Below are positions 39,308 to 50,600 of a DNA stretch of 64,000 bases, piece after piece. This DNA comes from Acanthosepion esculentum. Taxonomy: Eukaryota > Mollusca > Cephalopoda > Sepiida > Sepiidae. The position numbers were made by a program, and so were the translations under genes. Within the stretch, counting starts at the first letter, position 1. Each line of letters opens with the position of its first letter. Under the pieces are notes generated by a model, which ran no database searches, had not been told where the DNA came from, and worked only from the letters and a program-made list of their open reading frames with translations. The stretch lies in assembly GCA_964036315.1 (NCBI GenBank), contig CAXIWW010000817.1, forward strand, positions 1,895,501 to 1,959,500, read 5' to 3'.

Positions 39308-40028
39308 TATGAATATAAATTACATCTAACAGCAAGGCTTCTGATCACAAAGGGTCCTAGCTATGAGCAAATAGTTATCCCCCACTAAAAAAAAAACACT
39401 ATGAAAGTATAAAAATATATATTTATATAAAAACTTTCGAACAACACCAGTTGATAACAAAAGTGCAAACAGCAGCACATCTTATATCAAAAGTGCCAAA
39501 AGCTGAGAGCAAAAGGGACAACAGCTGATACCAAATGTGCCAACAGCTGATAGCAAAAGAGCCAACATCTGATATCAAAAGTGTCAACAGCTGATACCAA
39601 AAGTGTTAAAAGCTGATAGCAAAAGTGACAACAGCTCATAGCAAAAGTGCCAACAGCTGATAGCAAAAGTTCCAATAGCTGATAGCAAAAGTGCAACAGA
39701 TGATACCAAAAGTGCCAACAGCTGATAGCAAAAGTGTCATCAACTGATAGCAAAAGTGCCACCTGCTGATATCAAAAGTGCCAACAGCTGATAGCAAAAT
39801 TGCCATCAGCTGATACCAAAAGTGCCAAAAGCTGATAGCAAAAGTGCCAACAGCTGATAGCAAAAGTGCCAACAGCTGATAGCAAAAGTGTTGTTCGGAA
39901 TTTTTTATATAAACATGTATTTTTATACTTTCATAGTGTATTTTTTTTTAGTGGGGGGTCACTATTTGCTCATAGCTGGGACACTTTGTGACCAGAAGCC
40001 TTGCTGTCAGATGTAGTTTATAGTCATA
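39308..40028. repeat. Inverted bodies 446 nt apart at the F1/R1 switch
   Basis: The forward body ending CGAACAA at 39444 and the reverse body starting TTGTTCG at 39891 are inverted copies. Between them lie 446 nt (39445-39890) of forward 22-mers. The join reads AAAAGTG then TTGTTCGG; the GTG at 39888-39890 is shared by both parents (3 bp of microhomology). The intervening array has many substitutions (for example AAAAGGGACAAC, GATATC, AAAAGTGTTAAAAG) compared with interior arrays. Confidence 0.85.
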
Positions 40029-43000
40029 CCTAGGATTAGTTGGCACTGTGGTGCTGTTGGCACTTTTGCTATCAGCTGTTGTCACTTTTGCTATCAGCTG
40101 TTGGCACTTTTGCTATCAGCTGTGGTGCTGTTGGCACTTTTGCTATCAACTGGTGTTGTTCGCAAGTTTTTATATAAACATGTATTTTTATACATTCATA
40201 GTGTTTTTTTTTAGTGGGGGATCACTATTTGCTCATAGCATGGACCCTTTGTGATCAGTAGCCTTGCTGTCAGATTTTGTTTATAGTCATACCTAGGACT
40301 AGTTGGCAATGTGGTGATGTTGGCACTTTTGCTATCAGCTGTTGGCACTTTTGCTATCAGCTGTTGGCACTTTTGCTATCAGCTGTTGGCACTTTTGCTA
40401 TCAGCTGTGGTGCTCTTGGCACTTTTGCTATCAACTGGTGTTGTTCGCAAGTTTTTATATAAACATGTATATTTATGCTTTCATAGAGTTTTTTTTTTTT
40501 AGGGGTTAATATTTGGTCATAGCTGGGACCCTTTGTAATCAGAAGCCTTGCTGTCAGATGTAGTTTATAGTCATACCTAGGACAAGTCGGCACTGTGGTG
40601 CTGTTGGCACTTTTGCTATCAGCTGTTGGCACTTTTGCTATCAACTGGTGTTGTTAGCAAGTTTTTATATAAACATGTATTTTTATACTTTCATAATGTT
40701 TTTTTTTTAGTGGGGTGTCACTATTTGCTCATAGCTTGGACCCGTTGAGATCAGAAGCCTTGCTGTCAGATGTAGTTTATAGTCATATCTAGGACTAGTT
40801 GGAATGTGGTGCTGTTGGCACTTTTGCTATCAGCTGTTGGCACTTTTGCTATCAGATGTTGGCACTTTTGGTATCAGCTGTTGGCACTTTTGCTATCAGC
40901 TGTTAGCACTTTTGCTATGAGCTGTTGGCACTTTTGCTATCAGCTGTTGGCGCTTTTGGTATCATCTGTTGGCACTTTTGCTATCAGCTGTTGGCACTTT
41001 TGCTATCAGCTTTTGGCACTTTTGGTATCAGCTGTAGGCACTTTTGCTATCAAAAACATTTTTATATAAACATGTATTTTTATACTTTCATAGTGTTTTT
41101 TTTTAGTTGGGGGTCATTATTTGCTCATAGCTGGGACCCTTTGTGATCAGAAGCCTTGCTGTCAGATGTAGTTTATAGTCATACCTAGGACTAGTCGGCA
41201 CTGTTGTGCTTTTGGCACTTTTGCTATCAGCTGTTGGCACTTTTGCTATCAGCTGTTGACACTTTTGCTATCAGCTGTTGGCACTTTTGCTATCAGCTGT
41301 GGTGCTGTTTGCACTTTTGCTATCAACTGGTGTTGTTCACAAGTTTTTATATAAAAATGTATTTTTATACTTTCATAGTGTTTTTTTTTAGTGGGGGGTA
41401 ATTATTTGCTGGGACCCTTTGTGATCAGAAGCCTTTCTGTCAGATGTAGTTTATAGTCATACCTAGGACTAGTTGGCAATGTGGTGCTGTTTGTACTTTT
41501 GCTATCAGCTGTTTGCACTTTTGCTATCAGCTCTTGGCAGTTTTGCTATCAGCTGTTGGAACTTTTGCTATCAGCTTTTGGAACTTTTGGTATCATCTGC
41601 TGGCACTTTTGGTATCAGCTGTTGGCAATTTTGCTATCAGCTGTTGGCACTTTTGCTATCATCTGTTGGCACTTTTGCTATCAGCTTTTGGCACATTTGG
41701 TATCAGCTGTTGGCACTTTTGCTATCAGCTGTTGGCACTTTTGCTATCATCCGTGTTGCTGTTGGCACTTTTGATATCAACTGGTGTTGTTCGCAAGTTT
41801 TTATATAAACATGTATTTTTATACTTTCATAGTATTTTTTTTTTAGTGGGGGGTCACTATTTGCTCATAGCTGGGACCCTTTGTGATCAGCAGCCTTGCT
41901 GTCTGATTTTGTTTATAGTCATACCTAGGACTAGTTGGCAATGTGGTTCTGTTGGCACTTTTACTATCAGCTGTTGGCAAATTTCCTATCAGCTGTTGGC
42001 ACTTTTGCTATCAGCTGTTGGCACTTTTGCTATCAACTGGTGTTGTTAGCAAGTTTTTATATAAACATGTATTTTTATACTTTCATAGTTTTTTTTTTAG
42101 TGGGGGGTAACTATTTGATCATAGCTGGGAACCTTTGTGACCAGAAGCCTTGCTGTCAGCTGAAGTTTATAGTCATACCTAGGACTAGTTGGCACAGTGG
42201 TGCTGTTGGCACTTTTGCTATCAGATGTTGGCACTTTTGCTATCAGCTGTTGGCACTTTTGCTATCAGCTGATGGCACTTTTGCTATCAGCTGTGGTGCT
42301 GTTGGCACTTTTACTATCAACTGGTGTTGTTCGCAAGTTTTTATATAAACATGTATTTTTATACTTACATAATGTTTTTTTTTAGAGGGGTGTCACAGTT
42401 TTCTCATACATGGGACCCTTTGTGATCAGAAGCCTTGCTGTCAGATGTAGTTTATAGTCATACCTAGGACTAGTCGGCACTGTGGTACTGTTGGCACTTT
42501 TGCTATCAGCTTTTGGCACTTTTGGTATCAACTGTTGTCACTTTTGCTATCAGCTGTTGGCACTTTTGCTATCAGCAGTTGGCACTTTTGCTATCAGCTG
42601 TTGGCACTTTTGGTATCATCTGTTGGCACTTTTGCTATCAGCTGTTGGCACTTTTGCTATCAGCTTTTGGCACTTTTGGAATCAGCTGTTGGCACTTTTG
42701 CTATCAGCTGTTTGCACTTTTGCTATCAGCTGTTGGAACTTTTGCTATCAGCTGTTGGCACTTTTGCTATCAGCTGTTGGCACTTTTGCTATCAGCTGTT
42801 GGCACTTTTGCTATCTGCTCTGGTGCTGTTGGCACTTTTGCTATCAACTGGTGTTGTTCGCAACTTTTTATATAAACATGTATTTATATACTATCATAGT
42901 GTTTTTTTTTAGTGGGGGTCACTATTTGCTGATAGCTGGGACCCATTGTGATCAGAAGCCTTGCTGTCAGATGTAGTTTATAGTCATACCTAGGAGTAGT

Positions 43001-46000
43001 CGGCACTGTGGTGCTGTTGGCACTTTTGCTATCAGCTGTTGGCACTTTTGCTATCAGCTGTTGACACTTTTGCTCTCAGCTGTTGGCACTTTTGCTATCA
43101 GCTTTTGGCACTTTTGGTATCAGCTGTTGTCACTTTTGCTATCAGCTGTTGGCACTTTTGCTGTCAGCTGTTTGCACTTTTGCTATCAGCTGTTGGCAGT
43201 TTTGCAATCAGCTGTGGTGCTGTTGGGACTTTTGCTATCAATTGGTGTTGTTCGCATGTTTTTGTGCTATCAGCTGTTGGCACTTTTGCTATCAGCTGTT
43301 GGCACTTTTGCTATCAGCTTTTGGCACTTTTGCTATCAGCTGTTGGCACTTTTGCTATCAGCTGTTGGCACTTTTGCTATCAGATGTGGTGCTGTTCGCA
43401 CTTTTGTTATCAACTGGTGTTGTTCGCAAGTTTTTATATAAACATGTATTTTTATACTTTCATAGTGTTTTTTTTTTAGTGGGGGGTCACTATTTGCTCA
43501 TAGCTGGGACCCTTTGTGATCAGAAGCCTTGCTGTCAGATGTAGTTTATAATCATACCTAGGACTAGTTGGCAATGTGGTGCTGTTGGCACTTTTGCTAT
43601 CAGCTGTTGGCACTTTTGCTATCAGCTGTTGGCACTTTTGCTATCAGCTTTCGGCACTTTTGGTATCAACTGTTGGCACATTTGCTATCAGCTGTTGGCA
43701 CTTTTGCTATCAGCTGTTGGCACTTTTGATATCAGCTGTGGTGCTGTTGGCACTTTTGCTATCAACTGGTGTTGTTCGCAAGTTTTTATATAAACATGTA
43801 TTTTTATACTTTCATAGTGTTTTTTTTTAGTGGGGGGTCACTATTTGCTCATAGCTGGGACCCTTTGTGATCAGAAGCCTGGCTGTCAGATGTAGTTTAT
43901 AGTCATACCTAGGAATAGATGGCACTGTGGTGCTGTTGGCACTTTTGCTATCCCCTGCTGGCACTTTTAGTATCAGCTGTTGGCACTTTTTCTATCAGCT
44001 GTTGGCACTGTTGGTATCAGCTGTGGTGCTGTTGGCACTTTTCCTCTCAACTGGTGTTGTTCGCAAGTTTTTATATAAACATGTACTTTTATACATTCAT
44101 AGTGTTTTTTTTAGTGGGGGTTCACTATTTGCTCATAGCTGGGAACCTTTGTGATCAGAAGTTTTGCTGTCAGATGTAGTTTATAGTCATACCTAGGATT
44201 AGTTGGGACTGTGGTGCTGTTGGCACTATTGCTATCAGCTGTTTGCAGTTTTGCTATCAGCTGTTGGCACTTTTGCTATCAGCTGTTGGCACTTTTGCTA
44301 TCAGCTGTTGGCACTTTTGCTATCAGCTTTTGGCACTTTTGCTATCAGCTGTTGTCACTTTTGCTATCAGCTGTTGGCACTTTTGCTATCAGCTGTGGTG
44401 CTGTTGGCACTTTTGCTATCAACTGATGTTGTTCGCTAGTTTTTATATAAACATATATTTTTATACATTCATAGTGTTTTCTTTTAGTGTGGGGTCACTA
44501 TTTGCTCATAGCTGGGACCCTTTGTGATCAGAAGGCTTGCTGTCAGATGTAGTTTATAGTCATACCTAGGATTAGTTGGGACTGTGGTGCTGTTGGCACT
44601 ATTGCTATCAGCTGTTGGCAGTTTTGCTATCAGCTGTTGGCACTTTTGCTATCAGCTGTGGTGCTGTTGGCACTTTTGCTATCAACTGGTGTTGTTCGCA
44701 AGTTTTTATATAAACATGTATTTTTATACATTCATATTGTTATTTTTTAGTGGGGGGTCACTATTTGCTCATAGCTGGGACCCTTTGTGATCAGAAGCCT
44801 TGCTGTCAGTTGTAGTTTATAGTCATACCTAGGACTAGTTGGCAATGTGGTGCTCTTGGCAGTTTTGCTATCAGCTGTTGGCAGTTTTGCTATCAGCTGT
44901 TGGCACTTTTGCTATCAGCTGTTGGCAGTTTTGCTATCAGCTGTTGGCACTTTTGCTATCAGCTGTTGGCACTTTTGCTATAGGCTGTGGTGCTGTTGGC
45001 ACTTTTGCTATCAACTGGTGTTGTTCGCAAGTTTTAATAAAAACATGTATTTTCATACATTCATAGTGTTTTTTTTTAGTGGGGGGTCACTATTTGCTCA
45101 TAGCTGGGACCCTTTGTGATCAGAAGCCTTGCTGTCAGATGTAGTTTATAGTCATACCTAGGACTAGTTGGCAATGCGGTGCTGTTGGCACTTTTGCTAT
45201 CAGCTGGTGTTGTTCGCAAGTTTTTATATAAACATGTATTTTTATACTTTCATAGTGTTTTTTTTAGTGGAGGGTCACTATTTGCTCATAGTTGGAAACC
45301 TGTGTGATCAGAAGCCTTGCTGTCAGATGTAGTTTATAGTCATACCTAGGATTAGTTGGGACTGTGGTGCTGTTGGCACTATTGCTATCAGCTGTTGGCA
45401 GTTTTGCTATCAGCTGTTGGCATTTTTGTATCACCTGTTGGCACTTTTGCTATCAGCTGTTGGCACTTTTGCTATCAACTGGTGTTGTTCGCAAGTTTTT
45501 ATATAAACATGTATTTTTATACTTTCATAGTGTTTTTTTTAGTGGGGGGTCACTATTTGCTCATAGTTGGGAATCTGTGTGATCAGAAGCCTTGCTGTCA
45601 GATGTCGTTTATAGTCATACCTAGGACTAGTTTGCACTGTGGTGCTGTTGGCACTTTTGCTATCAGCTGTTGGCACTTTTGCTATCAGCTGTTGACACTT
45701 TTGCTATCAGCTGTTGGCACTTTTGCTATCTGCTGTTGGCACTTTTGCTATCAGCTTTTGGCACTTTTGCTATCAGCTGTTGGCACTTTTGCTATCAGCT
45801 GTTGGCACTTTTGCTATCAGCTGTGGTGCTATTGGCACTTTTGCTATCAACTGGTGTTGTTCGCAAGTTTTTATATAAAAATGTATTTTTATACTTTCAT
45901 AGTGTTTTTTTTTTAGTGGGGTTCACTATTTGCTCATAGCTGGGACCCTTTGTGATCAGAAGCCTTGCTGTCAGATGTAGTTTATAGTCATACCTAGGAC

Positions 46001-47488
46001 TAGTTGGCACTGTGGTGCTGTTGGCACTTTTGCTATCAGCTGTTGGCACTTTTGCTATCAGCTGTTGGCACTTTTGCTATCAGCTGTGGTGCTATTGGCA
46101 CTTTTGCTATCAACTGGTGTTGTTCGCCAGTTTTTATATAAACATGTATTTTTATACATTCAGAGTGGTTTTTTTAATGGGGGGTCACTATTTGCTCATA
46201 GCTGGGACACTTTGTGATCAGGAGCCTTGCTGTCAGATGTAGTTTATAGTCATACCTAGGACTAGTTGGCACTGTGGTGCTGTTGTCACTTTTCCTCTCA
46301 GTTATAGGCACTTTTGCTATCAGCTGTTGGCACTTTTGCTATCATCTGTTGGCACTTTTGCTATCAGCTGTGGTGCTGTTGGCACTTTTGCTATCAACTG
46401 GTGTTGTTCGCAAGTTTTTATATAAACATGTATTTTTATACATTCATAGTGTTTTTTTTAGTGGCGGGTCACTATTTGCTCATAGCTGGGACCCTTTGTG
46501 ACAGAAGCCTTGCTGTCAGATGTAGTTTATAGTCATACATAGGACTAGTTGGCAATGTAGTTCTGTTGGCACATTTGCTATCAGCTGTTGGCACTTTTGC
46601 TATCAGCTGTTGGCACTTTTGCTATCAGCTGTTGGCACTTTTTCTATCAGATGTGGTGCTGTTGGCACTTTTGCTATCAACTGGTGTTGTTCGATAGTTT
46701 TTATACAAACATGTATTTTTATACTTTCATAGTGTGTTTTTTTTTTAGTGGGGGGTCACTATTTGCTCATAGCTGGGACCCTTTGTGATCAGAAGACTTG
46801 CTGTCAGATGTAGTTTATAGCCATACCTAGGACTAGTTGGCACTGTGGTGCTGCTGGCACTTTTGCTATCAGCTGTTGGCAATATGCTATCACTTGTTGG
46901 CACTTTTGCTATCAGCTGTTGGCACTTTTGCTATCAGCTGTTGGCACTTTTGCTATCAGCTATTGGCACTTTTGCTATCAGCTGTTGGCACATTTGCTAT
47001 CAGCTGTTGGCACTTTTGCTATCAGCTGTGGAGCTGTTGGCACTTTTGCTATCAACTGGTGTTGTTCGGAACTTTTTATATAAACATGTATTTTTATACA
47101 TTCATAGTGTTTTTTTTTTAGTGGGGGGTCACTATTTGCTCATAGCTGGGACCCTTTGTGATCAGAAGTCTTGTTGTCAGATGTAGTTTATAGTCATACC
47201 AAGGACTAGTTGGCACTGTGGTGCTGTTGGCACTTTTGCTATCAGCTGTTGGCACTTTTGCTATCAGCTGTTGGCACTTTTGCTATCAGCTTTTGGCACT
47301 TTGGGTATCAGCTGTTTGCACTTTTGCTATCAGCTGCTTGCACTTTTGCTATCAGCTGTTGGCATTTTGCAATCAACTGTTGGCACTTTTGCTATCACCT
47401 GTTGGAACTTTTGCTATCAGCTGTTGGCACTTTTGCTATCAGCTGTTGGCACTATTTCTATCAGCTGTAGTGCTGTTGGCACTTTTGC
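39891..47488 (-). repeat. Satellite block R1, inverted orientation, 23 units
   Basis: The same satellite appears as its reverse complement (T-rich on top). Body anchors (first base of GTCATA or its variant) lie at 40023, 40286, 40570, 40782, 41178, 41456, 41918, 42172, 42457, 42983, 43551, 43912, 44186, 44559, 44822, 45151, 45339, 45614, 45987, 46249, 46532, 46820 and 47193. Mean spacing is about 326 bp, close to F1. The interval 45151-45339 (188 bp) is a minimal unit with a single 22-mer. One extra truncated body is present near 43,243. Both borders are orientation switches, so the block could be an inversion or an inverted insertion within a longer forward array. Confidence 0.96.
43235..43272 (-). 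repeat. Truncated body: nearly all of the 139-bp body missing
   Basis: Within a reverse array the sequence enters a body normally (ATCAATTGGTGTTGTTCGCATGTTTTT cannot be a 22-mer) but after about 20 bp returns directly to 22-mers (GTGCTATCAGCTG). About 120 bp or more of body, plus the head and the array up to the resumption point, are missing. The two flanking arrays are thereby fused, giving the 568-bp interval between anchors 42983 and 43551. A short T-run may be the point of the deletion. Confidence 0.8.
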
Positions 47489-47620
47489 GAACAACACCAG
47501 TTGATAGCAAAAGTGCCAACAGCTCCACAGCTGATAGCAAAAGTGCCAACAGCTGATAGCAAAAGTGCCAACAGCTGCTACCAAAAGTGCCAAAAGCTGA
47601 TTGCAAAAGTGCCAACAGAT
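47380..47620. repeat. Near-perfect palindrome with 18-nt loop at the R1/F2 switch
   Basis: Reverse 22-mers ending GCACTTTTGC at 47488 face forward 22-mers starting GCAAAAGTGC at 47507. The loop is 47489-47506 (GAACAACACCAGTTGATA). The first 17 bp of stem are perfect. Two mismatches then flank one matched base in the spacer region, and pairing continues through further 22-mers with scattered mismatches for about 100 bp per arm. TTGC at 47485-47488 fits both flanking sequences, so 4 bp of microhomology mark the join. Confidence 0.88.
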
Positions 47621-50600
47621 GATAGCAAAAGTGCCAACAGCTGCTACCAAAAGTGCCAAAAGCTGATTGCAAAAGTGCCAACAGATGATAGCAAAAGTGC
47701 CAACAGCTGATAGCAAAAGTGCCAACAGCTGATACTAAAAGTGCCAAAAGCTGATAGTAAAAGTGCCAACAGCTGATAGCAAAAGTGCCAACAGCTGATA
47801 GCAAAAGTGCCAACAGCACCACAGTGCCAACTAGTCCTAGGTATGACTATAAACTACATCTGACAGCAAGGCTTCTGATCACAAAGTGTCCCAGCTATGA
47901 GAAAATAATGAACCCCCGATAAAAAAAAACACTATGAAATATATAAAAATACATGTTTATATAAAAAATTGCGAACAACACCAGTGGAGAGCAAAAGTGC
48001 CAACAGCACTACAGCTGATAGAAACAGTGCCAACAGCTGATAGCAAAAGGGCCAACAGCTGATTGCAAAAGTGCCAACAAGTGATAGCAAATGGCCAACA
48101 GCTGATAGCAAAAGTGCCAACAGCACCACAGTGCCAACTAGTCCTAGGTATGGCTATAAACTACATCTGACAGCAGGTCTTCTGATCACAAAGGGTCCCA
48201 GCTATGAGCAAATAGTGACCCCCCACTAAAAAAAAACACAGTAACAAAGTATAAAAATACATGTTTATATAAAAACTTTCGAACAACACCAGTTGATAGC
48301 AAAAGTGCCAACAGCACCACAGCTGATAACAAAAGTGCCAACAGCTGAAAGCAAAAGTGCCAACAGCTGATAGAAAAAGTGCCAACAGCTGATAGCAAAA
48401 GTGCCAACAGCACTACATTGCCAACTAGTCCTAGGTATGACTATAAACTACATCTGACAGCAAGGCTTCTGTCACAAAGCGTCCCAGCTATGAGCAAATA
48501 GTGACCCAACACTAAAAAAAAACATTATGAATGTATAAAAATACATGTTTATATAAAAACTTGCGAACAACACCAGTTGATAGCAAAAGTGCCAACAGCA
48601 CCACAGCTGATAACAAAAGTGCCAACAGCTGATAGCAAATGTCCCAACAGCTGATAGCAAAATAGCCAACAGCTGATAGCAAAAGTGCCAACAGCTCATA
48701 GCAAAAGTGCCAACAGCACTACATTGCCAACTAGTCCTAGGTATGACTATAATCTACATCTGACAGCAAGGCTTCTGTCACAAATGGCCCCAGCTATGAG
48801 CAAATAGTGACCCCCCATTAAAAAAACCCACTATGAATATATAAAAATACATGTTTATATAAAAACTTTCGAACAACACCACTTGATAGCAAAAGTGCCA
48901 ACAGCACCACAGCTGATAGCAAAAGTGCCAACAGCTGATAGCAAAAGTGCCAACAGCTGATAGCAAAAGTGCCAACAGCACCACAGTTCCAACTAGTCCA
49001 ATGTATGACTATAAACTACATCTAACAGCAAGGCTTCTGATCACAAAGGGTCCCAGCTATGAGCAAATAGTGACCCCCACTAAAAAAAAAAACACTATGA
49101 AAGTATAAAAATACATGTTTATATAAAAACTTGCGAACAACACCAGTTGATAGCAAATGTGCCAATAGCACCACAGCTGATAGCAAAAGTGCCAACAGCT
49201 GATAGCAAAAGTGCCAACAGCTGATAGCAAAAGTGCCAAAAGCTGATAGCAAAAGTGCCAACAGCTGATAGCAAAAGTGCCAACAGATGATAGCAAAAGT
49301 GCCAACAGCTGATAGCAAAAGTGCCAACAGCACCACAGTGCAAACTAGTCCTAGGTATGACTATAAACTACATCTGACAGCAAGGCTTCTGATCACACAG
49401 GTTCCCAACTATGAGCAAATAGTGACCCCCCACTAAAAAAAACACTATGAAAGTATAAAAATACATTTTTATATAAAAACTTGCTAACAACACCAGTTGA
49501 TAGCAAAAGTGCCAACAGCGGCACAGCTGATAGCAAAAGTGCCAACAGCTGATAGCAAAAGTGCCAACAGCACCACATTGCCAACTAGTCCTAGGTATGA
49601 CTATAAACTACATCTGACAGCAAGGCTTCTGATCACAAAGGGTCCCAGCTATGAGCAAATAGTGACCCCACACTAAAAAAAACACTATGAATGTATAAAA
49701 ATACATATTTATATAAAAAATGTGCGAACAACACCAGTTGATAGCAAAAGTGCCAACATCACCACAGCTGATAGCAAAAGTGCCAGCAGCTGATAGCAAA
49801 AGTGCCAACAGCTGATAGCAAAAATTGCCAACAGCACCACAGTGCCAACTAATCCTAGGTATGACTATAAACTACATCTGACAGCAAGGCTTCTGATCAC
49901 AAAGGGTCCCAGCTATGAGCAAATAGTGACCCCCCACTAAAAAAAACACTATGAAAATATAAAAATACATGTTTATATAAAAACTTGCGAACAACACCAG
50001 TTGATAGAAAAAGTGCCAACAGCACCACAGCTGATAGCAAAAGTGCCAACAGCTGCTAGCAAAAGTGCCAACAGCACCACAGTGCCAGCTAGTCCTAGGT
50101 ATGACTATAAACTACATCTGACAGCAAGGCTTCTGATCACAAAAGTTCCAAGCTATGAGCAAATAGTGACCCCCCACTAAAAAAAAACACTACGAAAGTA
50201 TAAAAATACACGTTTATATAAAAACTTGCGAACAACACCAGTTGATAGCAAAAGGGCCAACAGCACCACAGATGATAGCAAAAGTGCCAACAGCTGATCG
50301 CAAAAGTGCCAACAGCTGATACGAAATGTGCCAACAGCTGATAGCAAAAGTGCCAACAGCTGATAGCAAATGTGCCAAAAGCTGATAGCGAAAGTGCCAA
50401 AAGCTGATAGCAAAAGTGCCAACAGCTGATAGCAAAAGTGCCAACAGCTGATAGCAAAAGTGCCAACAGATGATACCAAAAGAGCCAACAGCTGATAGCA
50501 AAAGTGCCAACAGCTGATAGCAAAAGTGCCAAAAGCTGATAGCAAAAGAGCCAACAGCTGATAGCAAAAGTGCCAACAGCAGATAGCAAAAGTGCCAACA

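Larger units (their letters stand above)
1..39890 (+). repeat. Satellite block F1, forward orientation, 119 long units
   Basis: The block is uninterrupted satellite with every unit in the same orientation (A-rich strand on top). The mean spacing between body anchors is about 332 bp (141 to 39,308 over 118 intervals). Each unit is a conserved body plus a variable array of 22-bp minisatellite copies. No stretch of 300 bp or more falls outside the repeat and no gene is visible. The left edge continues beyond the window: position 1 starts inside a body, at the ATGAAAGTATAAAAA segment. The right edge is an orientation switch. Homogeneous interior units and recent internal duplications mark an actively recombining array. 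Confidence is high for the repeat nature and low for any biological role. Confidence 0.97.
30382..39890 (+). repeat. F1 part d: 30 satellite units ending at an orientation switch
   Basis: Body anchors lie at 30382, 30754, 31112, 31347, 31904, 32212, 32549, 32857, 33119, 33383, 33665, 34037, 34395, 34628, 34927, 35243, 35475, 35785, 36089, 36351, 36615, 36923, 37141, 37374, 37878, 38110, 38614, 38824, 39090 and 39308. Units here are mostly short (210-370 bp). The shortest is at 38614 (210 bp). The last unit (39308 onward) is visibly more diverged than the rest, with many substitutions in its 22-mers, and runs straight into the inverted block at 39,890/39,891. Confidence 0.95.
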
